A stretch of DNA of 64,000 nt from Bermanella sp047628755 (GTDB lineage: Bacteria; Pseudomonadota; Gammaproteobacteria; Pseudomonadales; Oceanobacteraceae): contig JBLHVV010000002.1 in NCBI GenBank assembly GCA_047628755.1, positions 1 to 64,000 on the forward strand, written 5' to 3'. Within the stretch, counting starts at the first letter, position 1. Every line of letters begins with the position of its first letter. The translations under genes were made by a program, and so were the position numbers. This document shows, one piece after another, positions 54,313 to 62,828 of the stretch. Below the pieces are notes generated by a model. It was not told where the DNA came from and did not search any database. It saw nothing but the letters and a program-made list of their open reading frames with translations.

Positions 54313-55220
54313 GAATATAACTGCTGAATACTAGAAAAGTCCTTTGCTCCTTTATCTTCGGCTTCTGAGTTTTTATGCAGGCTAAATAAATTACGCGCAG
54401 TCGACCCCATAGGAATAGAAGATCGGCTGGCTAATGATGCTTCAGTGGCCAAGCCTAGATCTTTTAACATTAGGTCTACCATGAATCCACCTTGGTAATC
54501 GTTAGAAGCTGGGGCTCCTTTCATAACACCTGGCACTGGATTATATTTTTCTAAACTCCAATTGCAGCCTGAACTTTTTAACATGATGTCTGACAAGGTT
54601 TTAGGGTCTAAGCCATTATCCATTCCTAGCTGAAGCGCTTCTGCTGTGCCCGCCATGTGAATAGCCAATAGCATGTTATTGCATACTTTTGCCACCTGAC
54701 CTGCACCGACTTCGCCGGCTAAAAATATATTTGCGCCCATGGCCTGTAAAACTATTTTAGCAGATTCGTAATTAGCTTCTGTGCCACCAACCATAAATGC
54801 CAACGTGCCTGCCGCTGCCGCTGCAACGCCGCCAGAAACCGGGGCATCTACAAAACAAATACCCGCTTGCTCTGCTGCCACACCAACATTGCGAGAGTTT
54901 TCAGGGGAAATAGTTGAGCAATCTAACACAAGTGCCGTTTTAGGAATGACATGTAATAATGCATCGCTTCCATTGCTGTTAGCATTGCCAAGGTAAACGC
55001 TTTCAACAATGTTACCATTAGGCAGCATGCTTACTACGTAATCGGCCTCTTGAACAGCATCTGCTGCGGTGTTAACAATGGTGCAGCCAACTTGTTTAGC
55101 ATAAGCTTGAGCGGCGGGTGAAAGGTCGAATGCACGGACCTCAAATCCGCCCTTCACTAGATTAGCGGCCATACCCCCGCCCATGTTACCTAAGCCAATA
55201 AACGCGACTTTTTTAGCCAT
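54291..55220 (-). CDS. mmsB: 3-hydroxyisobutyrate dehydrogenase
   Basis: Oxidises 3-hydroxyisobutyrate to methylmalonate semialdehyde in valine degradation with NAD; 309 residues. The Rossmann motif is FIGLGNMGGGMAANLVK, the substrate loop DAPVSGGVAAAAAGTL, and the catalytic Lys lies in GQVAKVCNNMLL. It is the last gene of the five-gene valine cluster. Confidence 0.94.
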   Translation of the reverse strand: MAKKVAFIGLGNMGGGMAANLVKGGFEVRAFDLSPAAQAYAKQVGCTIVNTAADAVQEADYVVSMLPNGNIVESVYLGNANSNGSDALLHVIPKTALVLDCSTISPENSRNVGVAAEQAGICFVDAPVSGGVAAAAAGTLAFMVGGTEANYESAKIVLQAMGANIFLAGEVGAGQVAKVCNNMLLAIHMAGTAEALQLGMDNGLDPKTLSDIMLKSSGCNWSLEKYNPVPGVMKGAPASNDYQGGFMVDLMLKDLGLATEASLASRSSIPMGSTARNLFSLHKNSEAEDKGAKDFSSIQQLYSKPKSSN

Positions 55221-55271
55221 GACACTTCACCTACTATTGTTATTGTTATTGATATTTAGTTAGTATAATTC

Positions 55272-56393
55272 TTACATATCCGCCAGTGGATTTTTCGACC
55301 ACGGGGCTTTGAAAAATGAAGCCACGGCGTCTTCTGTAACGTCACTTAATTGCTTAAACTGCCATTGAGGATTCTGGTCTTTGTGTACTAACAAAGCCCG
55401 AACCCCTTCTGCAAATTCGGTATGGCGTACAATGTTGGTGGCCAACAAGATTTCTTTTTCGAAGACAGATTTCAAAGTTAAATCTTTGCATACTTCTAGC
55501 TGATGCAATATCCATTTAATGGCTAATGGTGAACCACTTCCAATTCCACCTTTAGCACGAACCATCCATTTATCTTCTGAGTCTAAACTCATAAATCTCT
55601 GGGCGATGACTTCTGCATTATCACCACTGCAGAGTTGATTAATAATAATTTTATTTTTTTCTAAGTTACCTACTGGCATATCGTTCACACTACTGGCATG
55701 TTGCTCGGTAAAAAAATTATTCAAAGTATCTTTCGCATTATCACCAACCCAATCTAAGCCTGTAACAAAGTCCATAACCGTTTGCTTTTTGACATGACTA
55801 ACCGTGTAGTCGGCTATGCCTACATACACACTATCAGCGCCGTTAATCGAAGCGGCTGTTAATGCTAAAAATCGACCACACTGACCAGGCATTCTATTTA
55901 AAAAGTAACTGCCACCCACATCAGGGAATAATGCAATGGTCACCTCAGGCATGGCGATACGAGTTCTTTCTGTGGCAACTCTGTATTCACAAGCGGCAAA
56001 CACACCAAGACCTCCACCCATTACAATACCGTGGCCCCAGACAATGGTTGGCTTATTATAATTATGTAATAAATAATCTAAGCGATATTCACATTCAAAA
56101 AAGGCTTCGGCGTATTCACATGGACCGCCCGGTTGTTCGATAGAGGAATTTCGCAAAGCCTGAACATCGCCACCAGCACACAAGGCCTTGTCACCTGCAC
56201 CTTGAATGAATAATGCCGCTACTTTTTTATCGCTCTGCCACTTTTTAAGTTGGCTGAGCATTCGCTCAACCATTTCAAGTGTTAGTGAGTTTAAAGTTTT
56301 TTCACTGTTTAACGTCACCAGACCAATTACTTGACCATTTTTAGTGGCCAGTTCTTCGAACAATACGGAGGCTGTCATCAAATCTTTGTCCAC
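55272..56393 (-). CDS. 3-hydroxyisobutyryl-CoA hydrolase
   Basis: Crotonase-fold thioesterase of 373 residues, longer than plain enoyl-CoA hydratases as expected for HIBCH enzymes. The oxyanion residues are in ALCAGGDVQAL and GGGLGVF, and the catalytic acidic pair in MPEVTIALFPDVGGSYFL. A C-terminal extension with FAEGVRALLVHKDQNPQW is typical of this subfamily. It releases 3-hydroxyisobutyrate from CoA before MmsB. Its start overlaps the upstream hydratase stop by one base. Confidence 0.9.
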   Translation of the reverse strand: MDKDLMTASVLFEELATKNGQVIGLVTLNSEKTLNSLTLEMVERMLSQLKKWQSDKKVAALFIQGAGDKALCAGGDVQALRNSSIEQPGGPCEYAEAFFECEYRLDYLLHNYNKPTIVWGHGIVMGGGLGVFAACEYRVATERTRIAMPEVTIALFPDVGGSYFLNRMPGQCGRFLALTAASINGADSVYVGIADYTVSHVKKQTVMDFVTGLDWVGDNAKDTLNNFFTEQHASSVNDMPVGNLEKNKIIINQLCSGDNAEVIAQRFMSLDSEDKWMVRAKGGIGSGSPLAIKWILHQLEVCKDLTLKSVFEKEILLATNIVRHTEFAEGVRALLVHKDQNPQWQFKQLSDVTEDAVASFFKAPWSKNPLADM

Positions 56394-57169
56394 TAGCTAT
56401 TCTTCCATTCAGGCTTACGTTTTTCTACAAAGGCAGCAACCCCTTCTTTTTGATCATTACTATCCCAAAGCTTAACAAACAATTCACGTTCTTTTGTATA
56501 TGCTGAAGCCATGTGACCGCTGCGGGCTTGCATAATTAATTCTTTACAATAGCGTATAGAGGTAGGTGATTGCTTTTCAACTTTGGCTGCAAGTTCTAAC
56601 GCGTGATCCAGTCCAGTTCCAGTGGCAACAACTTCGGATACCAAACCAATTTTCTCAGCTTGTGGTGCTTTTATGCGCTCGCCTAAAAGAATCATACGCT
56701 TTGCCCAGCCTTCGCCAATTAACCAGGACAATTGTTGTGACCCTAAGCCACAAGGTAATAAACCAACAGATGCTTCAGGCAATGCCATTTGTGCTTGCTG
56801 TTCACAAATTCGAACGTCACACGATAACGCCACTTCTAAACCACCACCCATGGCAAAACCTGTAATAGCAGCAATAGATACACCCTGATAATCTGCCAGC
56901 GCTTCGAAAGCACTGCCAAACGCCACCGAAAACTCAAATGACAAACCCTTATCGTTATGATTAAAACGATTTAAATCTGCACCTGCGCTAAAGAATTTTT
57001 CACTTTCACTGGTCAAAATTAATGAATAGTTTTCTGTGTCTTCATTCAGTTCGCCTATTATCTGTTTAAAATAGTTTAGACTGTCTGGTGTCCATGTATT
57101 GGCAGGTGGATTGTTTAGTGTAACGATCGCCACGTGGCCGCGTTTTTCTAATTTAAGTAAATCACTCAT
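56393..57169 (-). CDS. Enoyl-CoA hydratase
   Basis: Hydrates methacrylyl-CoA in the valine pathway by context; 258 residues. The crotonase motifs are SAGADLNRF, AMGGGLEVALSCDVR and ALPEASVGLLPCGLGSQQL. The usual second catalytic Glu of hydratases is followed here by a Cys-Gly sequence. It is between the acyl-CoA dehydrogenase and hydrolase genes. Confidence 0.9.
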   Translation of the reverse strand: MSDLLKLEKRGHVAIVTLNNPPANTWTPDSLNYFKQIIGELNEDTENYSLILTSESEKFFSAGADLNRFNHNDKGLSFEFSVAFGSAFEALADYQGVSIAAITGFAMGGGLEVALSCDVRICEQQAQMALPEASVGLLPCGLGSQQLSWLIGEGWAKRMILLGERIKAPQAEKIGLVSEVVATGTGLDHALELAAKVEKQSPTSIRYCKELIMQARSGHMASAYTKERELFVKLWDSNDQKEGVAAFVEKRKPEWKNS

Positions 57170-57211
57170 CTTGTATCCTTAAATTCTTTGTTTAGTTATT
57201 CATAAAAAAGA

Positions 57212-58378
57212 CTAACGAATCGCGTCTATAGCGCCATCTTCAAGAATGCGTCGTGCCACAATTACTCGCATCACTTCGTTAGTACCTTCTAATATTTGAT
57301 GTACTCTGGTGTCGCGCATAAACCGTTCAATGGGGTATTCTTTAATATATCCATATCCACCATGAAGCTGCAACGCTTCATTGCACACATTAAAACCAAC
57401 GTCGGTAGCAAAGCGTTTTGCCATGGCGCAGTAAGTGGTTTTATCAGGATGGTTGTTGTCTATTTTACTTGCTGCTAAGCGAATCATTTGTCTTGCTGCC
57501 ACCAATTCAGTAACCATATCGGCTAGCTTGAATTGCAAAGCCTGAAAGGCAGCCAATGGCTTACCGAATTGTTGTCTCTCTCGCATATATTGCTGCGCAT
57601 GGTTAAGACAAGCTTGAGCAGCGCCCATAGAGCAGCTAGCAATGTTAATGCGACCGCCATCAAGGCCTTTCATGGCAATTTTAAACCCTTCACCTTCTGC
57701 ACCCAATAAACAATCTGCTGGTATTTTTGCATTGTCAAAACTGATGGCTCGAGTGGGTTGCGAATTCCAGCCCATTTTAGCTTCGTTTTTACCATAGCTA
57801 ACGCCTTTAAAATTTGCTGGTACTGCAAACGCTGAAATGCCTTTGGCGCCACTTTCTTGAGACCCTGTACGCGCCATTACCACTAATACATCGGTGGCGC
57901 CCGCACCACTTATAAACATCTTGCTGCCATTAAGGATGTAATAATCGCCGTCTCTTTTGGCTGTGGTTCTCAGTGCACCGGCATCACTGCCTGCACTAGG
58001 TTCGGTAAGACAGTAAGACGCCAGTTTTTCTCCAGCAATTAAATCCGCACACCATTGTTGCTTAATAGATTCCGTTCCCCAGCTGGCAATCATCCAACTG
58101 GCCATGTTATGAATTGATACAAAAGCCGCCGAAGAAGTGCATCCCATTGCAAGTTCTTCTAAAATAATGGTGGTATCTAACCGAGAAAGGTTCATTCCTC
58201 CCACACTTTCAGGGCAGTACATTCCCATAAAACCTAATTCACCTGCTTTTTTAAGCATGTCTTTAGGAAATATTTTTTGTTCGTCCCACTGCGCTGCAAA
58301 GGGCGCCATATCACCCGTTGCGAAATTACGTGCAGCGTCCTGAAAGGCCAGCTGATTTTCGTTTAGTGAAAAATCCAT
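57212..58378 (-). CDS. Acyl-CoA dehydrogenase, probably isobutyryl-CoA
   Basis: A 388-residue FAD enzyme. YCLTEPSAGSDAGALRTTA and FISGAGATDVLVVMA form the flavin and substrate region, and the C-terminal QLHGGYGYIKEYPIERFMRD and ILEGTNEVMRVIVAR hold the family signature. The catalytic base is expected in the last part (QILEGTNEV). The neighbours point to isobutyryl-CoA as substrate; short branched acyl-CoA is an alternative. Confidence 0.9.
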   Translation of the reverse strand: MDFSLNENQLAFQDAARNFATGDMAPFAAQWDEQKIFPKDMLKKAGELGFMGMYCPESVGGMNLSRLDTTIILEELAMGCTSSAAFVSIHNMASWMIASWGTESIKQQWCADLIAGEKLASYCLTEPSAGSDAGALRTTAKRDGDYYILNGSKMFISGAGATDVLVVMARTGSQESGAKGISAFAVPANFKGVSYGKNEAKMGWNSQPTRAISFDNAKIPADCLLGAEGEGFKIAMKGLDGGRINIASCSMGAAQACLNHAQQYMRERQQFGKPLAAFQALQFKLADMVTELVAARQMIRLAASKIDNNHPDKTTYCAMAKRFATDVGFNVCNEALQLHGGYGYIKEYPIERFMRDTRVHQILEGTNEVMRVIVARRILEDGAIDAIR

Positions 58379-58415
58379 TATCTATTTCCTTACTGCTTTT
58401 TCTTATTATTCATTG

Positions 58416-59855
58416 TTATAATTTTTTCATTACTGCGCCAAATAGTTCGTTATCATCGGGCAATATCTTAGCTACTTTTAGCGGTTTGGATATCCATGTT
58501 ACATTAATCAAGTCTTTCCACGTAATGTTGTTGTTGGTACCGTTTCCACCCCATGACCCACACCCTAACGAAAAGGTTTGTCGCATGCCGTTCCATAAGT
58601 TACCACTATTAGAAGGGGCTTGTGGTTGGTTAACCATGACTCTTGATGTTTTGGTGTTCATGCCAAACTTCAAAATATGTTCATCGTTATAAGAATAAAT
58701 TCCACATGAATGTCCCTGACCTTGATAAGCCTGAATTTTATTAGTCAGCGCTATGGCCTCATCTATATTAGCCACTTTATAAAATGCCATAGCCACTGAC
58801 ATTTTTTCTCCAGAAAATGGAAAGTCTTTACCCGCGCCAATTTCTGGTACGATAAAAAAAACCTTGTCTTGGGGCAATTTAAAACCGGCCATTTTTGCCA
58901 TATTTAACGCAGGTTGTGCCACTATATCAGGATTAATTTGTCCATTAATCCAAATAACGTTTTGTAGCTTTTGCTTTTCTTCTTCACTGACCAAATAACC
59001 ACCTTGAGCCTGAAGGTCTTCTAATAATTGATCATAAATACTGGCAAACGCTAAGATTGAATTATCAGCTGAGCAGGAAGCCGCTAGATCTAAGGTTTTT
59101 GAAATACGAATTTTTTCTGCTGCATCTTTTAAGTCTGCCGTATCGTCCACCGTAATAACGGCGTTACCCGCGCCAACACCTAAAGCTGGGGTTCCTGACG
59201 AATAGGCGGCGCTGACCATGGCTGGTCCTCCTGTGGCTAAAATCCTATCGCATTGGGCCAGCAGTTGTTCAGTTCTTTCTAAGGTTGGAGATTCGATTGC
59301 AATAACTAAGTCTTCAGGGGCTCCACACGCTTTAATAGCTTCACGTAAAATATCACAGATCATTTTATTGGTTTGCTGTGAACGGGGGTGCGGCGCCAAC
59401 ACTATGGAGTTTCGACCTTTTACCGCCAGTATAGATTTAATAACTGGCGTGGCTTCAGGGTTGGTACAAGGGATTAAAGCACCCACAACGCCCATTGGTT
59501 TCGCTATTTTTATAATATTGCGCTCTTTATCTTGCTCAATGATACCCACTGATTTGTCGTGAATAATATCCATTAAAGTAGCGCGAGTCTTACGAGAAAT
59601 TTTTAACAATTTACCCTCATAGTTACCTAGCTGAGTTTCATCTAATGTGAACTGGGCAATTTTCTCAGCTACACCGGGGCGGCACACCGCCCAAACCATG
59701 GTGGTTATCAATTCATCTACTTGTTGCTGACTGTAATTTTCAATTTGCGCTTGAGCAATACGCGAACGCTCAATCAAGTCGCTGACTTCAGCTACTTTCT
59801 GGTGAGCCTGACCTTCAATTTGATCTTGATGTTTTTCAGCAGTATTGATGCTCAC
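58416..59855 (-). CDS. CoA-acylating aldehyde dehydrogenase of the EutE/SauS type
   Basis: A 479-residue CoA-dependent aldehyde dehydrogenase in the family of acetaldehyde (EutE, AdhE N-terminus) and sulfoacetaldehyde (SauS) dehydrogenases. The catalytic Cys261 is in LAASCSADNS. KPMGVVGALIPCTNPEATP, LAPHPRSQQT and ILATGGPAMVSAAYSSGTPA are family stretches; SLGCGSWGGNG near the C-terminus is also shared. The start is GTG at 59855 with GGAG six bases before; a longer frame reaches 59924. In this operon the expected enzyme is MmsA (methylmalonate semialdehyde dehydrogenase), so this protein may fill that role. That function is inference. Confidence 0.85.
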   Translation of the reverse strand: MSINTAEKHQDQIEGQAHQKVAEVSDLIERSRIAQAQIENYSQQQVDELITTMVWAVCRPGVAEKIAQFTLDETQLGNYEGKLLKISRKTRATLMDIIHDKSVGIIEQDKERNIIKIAKPMGVVGALIPCTNPEATPVIKSILAVKGRNSIVLAPHPRSQQTNKMICDILREAIKACGAPEDLVIAIESPTLERTEQLLAQCDRILATGGPAMVSAAYSSGTPALGVGAGNAVITVDDTADLKDAAEKIRISKTLDLAASCSADNSILAFASIYDQLLEDLQAQGGYLVSEEEKQKLQNVIWINGQINPDIVAQPALNMAKMAGFKLPQDKVFFIVPEIGAGKDFPFSGEKMSVAMAFYKVANIDEAIALTNKIQAYQGQGHSCGIYSYNDEHILKFGMNTKTSRVMVNQPQAPSNSGNLWNGMRQTFSLGCGSWGGNGTNNNITWKDLINVTWISKPLKVAKILPDDNELFGAVMKKL

Positions 59856-60000
59856 AGTAATCTCCAGATAAGTGGCTACGGTACTTTCTTGTTTTTTATA
59901 ATTATGATTGTTATAGAAACACACGATATAACCAGTAGGAATTGACTATCTTACGGTTTAGATGGATTATATTGCGCTTTAGTAAGGCAAGGAGATTGAA

Positions 60001-60873
60001 ATGAGCAGTCTTTCACGATGGCCATTATCAGATGATGCTATTCGTTTTATTACGCCTCATGTTTTGACCAAGCGCTTACAGCAGCACCCTTTATCCCAAG
60101 GACTGCATTTGACAGCCATGGGGTACTACCCCAGAGCAGAAGGCCATGTAATGATTCGCAACGGTCACCCTGATCATATTCTTATTTACTGCACTGCTGG
60201 CAAAGGATCGGTAACTTTAGAAGGTGAAACCAGTAATATAGGTGCTGGTGATATTTTGTATTTACCCAGTAACTCTAATCATCAATACGCTGCAGATAAA
60301 ACCGAGCCTTGGTCCATTTATTGGCTGCACTTTGACGGGTCTTTAGCCAACGCATTCTGCCAACACATTAACCAAGCTAAGCGTCAGTTTGACATTGGCG
60401 TTCAACCTAGGGTTGTTAGGGTATTTGATGGCATTGCTGAACTCAGACACAGCAGTCATAACCTAGATGAGTTTATTCAAGGGGGCCATCAACTTCAGGC
60501 TCTATTAAGCTACCTTGCATTACTGATTCAGCAGCGCCAACCTTATGCCGTTAAACAGCTAGACACCGAAAACATTCGAGCTTTAATGCAAGAGAATATT
60601 CATGGCAAACTAGACCTTGATACGCTTGCTAAGCAGGCTAAATTATCTAAATATCATTTCTCAAAAAAGTTTAAAAAAGTCACTGGTCAGTCACCCATTA
60701 ATTACTTTATAAGCATGAAGATGCAACGAGCTTGTTATTTATTAGACAGCACCCCAAGATCCATAAAACACATTGCGTCAGAACTGGGCTACCAAGACAC
60801 CTACTATTTCTCCCGTCTATTTAAAAACAACATAGGCATCTCCCCAAATATTTATCGCAAGGCCAAACTTTAA
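60001..60873 (+). CDS. AraC-family transcriptional regulator
   Basis: A 290-residue regulator. The N-terminal cupin (about 45-110) has AEGHVMIRNGHPDHILIYCTAG style strands and LYLPSNSNHQYAA. The C-terminal pair of helix-turn-helix motifs (about 190-288) has LDTLAKQAKLSKYHFSKKFKK and IKHIASELGYQDTYYFSRLFKN. It is divergent from the valine cluster, with about 145 bases between, and is the likely activator of it; the ligand is unknown. Confidence 0.9.
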   Translation: MSSLSRWPLSDDAIRFITPHVLTKRLQQHPLSQGLHLTAMGYYPRAEGHVMIRNGHPDHILIYCTAGKGSVTLEGETSNIGAGDILYLPSNSNHQYAADKTEPWSIYWLHFDGSLANAFCQHINQAKRQFDIGVQPRVVRVFDGIAELRHSSHNLDEFIQGGHQLQALLSYLALLIQQRQPYAVKQLDTENIRALMQENIHGKLDLDTLAKQAKLSKYHFSKKFKKVTGQSPINYFISMKMQRACYLLDSTPRSIKHIASELGYQDTYYFSRLFKNNIGISPNIYRKAKL

Positions 60874-61012
60874 AATACACTGTTATTTGTTAATAAATAT
60901 AGGTATTAATTACCACTGACTCTCAAATACTTCATCCCTCACATTACAGCTGATTATTAAGCTGGTAATATCCTGCACAAAATTTAATAAGCCATTTATA
61001 GGATAATAGATA

Positions 61013-61501
61013 ATGAATAAAGTAATCACCCTAGCCTGCATAACAGCACTGAGCTTCCCTAGCTTTGCCGAGTCCGAATTTGATACCAGTAAACTATCAA
61101 TTGGTGTTGGTTTTAATCACAACCGCATTGATAACTCTAGCTTTGGTGGTTCAGATGTTGAAGCCAACGGTTTTCAGTTATTTGGTGGGTATGATCTAGG
61201 CAATAAAAAAGGCTTTGATCTCTCCGCGGAAGTAGGAATTATCAATACTGAGAGCTTTGGTGATATTAACGAAGATTCTGATGGAATTTGGGTAGCGAGT
61301 ATTATTAAAAAGGAGCTGCCTGAAGTTAATAGCAAGTTGGCGGGCATAGCTCGTCTAGGTTACGGTATTGGTGGTGACGACGGTCTTATCATGGGTTTTG
61401 GTGCTCAATTGCGTGTTAATCCTGCAGTGGTCATTCGCTTTGAATACCTAAATAAAGACATAACTCAGTCTTACCAAGCTAATGCGGTTTATCACTTCTA
61501 A
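61013..61501 (+). CDS. Small outer-membrane beta-barrel protein
   Basis: A 162-residue protein with signal peptide ending SFA (residues 1-19). The mature part alternates hydrophobic and polar residues in about eight strands (LSIGVGFNHNRID, GFQLFGGYDLG, FDLSAEVGII, LAGIARLGYGIG, VVIRFEYLNKD) and ends in Phe (AVYHF), the outer-membrane insertion signal. It resembles OmpX/OmpW-like small barrels; the exact family is unclear. Confidence 0.8.
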   Translation: MNKVITLACITALSFPSFAESEFDTSKLSIGVGFNHNRIDNSSFGGSDVEANGFQLFGGYDLGNKKGFDLSAEVGIINTESFGDINEDSDGIWVASIIKKELPEVNSKLAGIARLGYGIGGDDGLIMGFGAQLRVNPAVVIRFEYLNKDITQSYQANAVYHF

Positions 61502-61729
61502 TAAAAACCCGCTTCAGCCTGCCCTGTTCTATAATGTCTATATATTACCCAGTAGTATATTGGCGAAATGAATACTCAGGCTGACAATTCACCCGTTATT
61601 TTTGGGTGAACTTCAGGTATCATGCGCCCCTCAAAGACAAAACACTCTATTTCCTACTTTATGAAAGGTTATAGACGAGTTTTAAGCTGATATCAGCTTG
61701 TTACTCCCCAGACCGGATACCTAATTTTT

Positions 61730-62752
61730 ATGTCACTAGCGCTACCCAGCCAACTGTTACTTCAGCAAGATTTACCTGAAAAGGCTTTATTGATCAATCC
61801 TCCACAGGATGATCTAGCCTCTAATATTTCAACAGCATGGACTGTTGCTAGCTTTAGCTACGGCGTTGATGCGGCGTTTAAAAAAGCCGGCTTTGCCACT
61901 CAATCTATTACCGAATTACCCACTGAGAAATTTAGCAGTGTTTATATATTCCTGCCTAAAGCAAAAGCGCGTTTAAGGTACATAATTGACTATGCCTGTA
62001 ACAGTCTAGCCCCAGATGCTGAGATCTTTTTTGTAGGCGAAAATAAAGGTGGCATTAAGAGCCTAGCAAAAAGTATCAAAGATGACTTTGTTAAAGTAGA
62101 CAAGCTAACCACTGGTAAACACAGCGCTATTGTTGCAGCGGTTGGTCCGATCTCCATTAACGAATTTAATTTAGACAGCTATTTTGTTGCTCAAGAAAAT
62201 GAACTGGGTTTAACTCTAAATGCGTTACCAGGTGTATTCAGCCAAGACCACATTGATAAAGGTACACAAGTCTTGCTGGCCAATTTACCAAGAAAAATAA
62301 AAGGCCGCGTTTTAGACTTTGGTTGTGGTGCTGGAGTTATTGGCGCTCACATTAGCAAGCACTTTGAAATCGAAGAAATTGAAATGATCGACGATGATCT
62401 TTTGGCAGTAAAAAGTGCTCAAAAGAATATCGAAACAAACGAGATGCCGCTGTCAGAATGTTATGCCAGTGACGGCCTAGAAAATGCCAACATAGAAGAT
62501 CGCTACACCTGGATCATAAGTAACCCACCGTTTCACCAAGGGGTTAAAACTCACTACAACGTAACAGAGAAATTCTTAAACCAAGTTAAAGACTACTTAA
62601 AACTAAGCGGTAAGCTGTTAATTGTCGCCAACGAGTTTTTAAACTATGAAGTAACATTAAAAGAACATTTTAAAGGCATTAAAGTTTTGGCTAATGAACG
62701 GGGTTACAAAGTTATTCAGTGCGAAGGTATTGTGAGAAAAAAGACAAAGTAA
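61730..62752 (+). CDS. rsmC: 16S rRNA (guanine(1207)-N2)-methyltransferase
   Basis: Methylates G1207 of 16S rRNA. It has 340 residues in two related domains, the N-terminal one degenerate. The C-terminal SAM site is VLDFGCGAGVIGAHIS and the catalytic motif SNPPFHQG. FLPKAKARLRYIIDYA in the N-terminal domain is typical of RsmC. It converges on dnaB across a strong terminator. Confidence 0.92.
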   Translation: MSLALPSQLLLQQDLPEKALLINPPQDDLASNISTAWTVASFSYGVDAAFKKAGFATQSITELPTEKFSSVYIFLPKAKARLRYIIDYACNSLAPDAEIFFVGENKGGIKSLAKSIKDDFVKVDKLTTGKHSAIVAAVGPISINEFNLDSYFVAQENELGLTLNALPGVFSQDHIDKGTQVLLANLPRKIKGRVLDFGCGAGVIGAHISKHFEIEEIEMIDDDLLAVKSAQKNIETNEMPLSECYASDGLENANIEDRYTWIISNPPFHQGVKTHYNVTEKFLNQVKDYLKLSGKLLIVANEFLNYEVTLKEHFKGIKVLANERGYKVIQCEGIVRKKTK

Positions 62753-62786
62753 CAGATACTTTAATTACTAGTCTTTATTATATCGC

Positions 62787-62828
62787 AAAAAAAGCCCCAA
62801 GTTGAATATTCAACTTAGGGCTTTTTTT
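62787..62828. terminator. Bidirectional terminator between rsmC and dnaB
   Basis: A long stem: AGCCC/GGGCT with one mismatch then AAGTTGAA/TTCAACTT (62793-62822), flanked by an A-run and a T-run, so it can act in both directions. Confidence 0.9.

Noticed and set aside
58318..58692. 124-residue plus-strand frame opposite the valine cluster
   Set aside because: Shadow frame across the junction of two genuine genes; no ribosome-binding site or family features.
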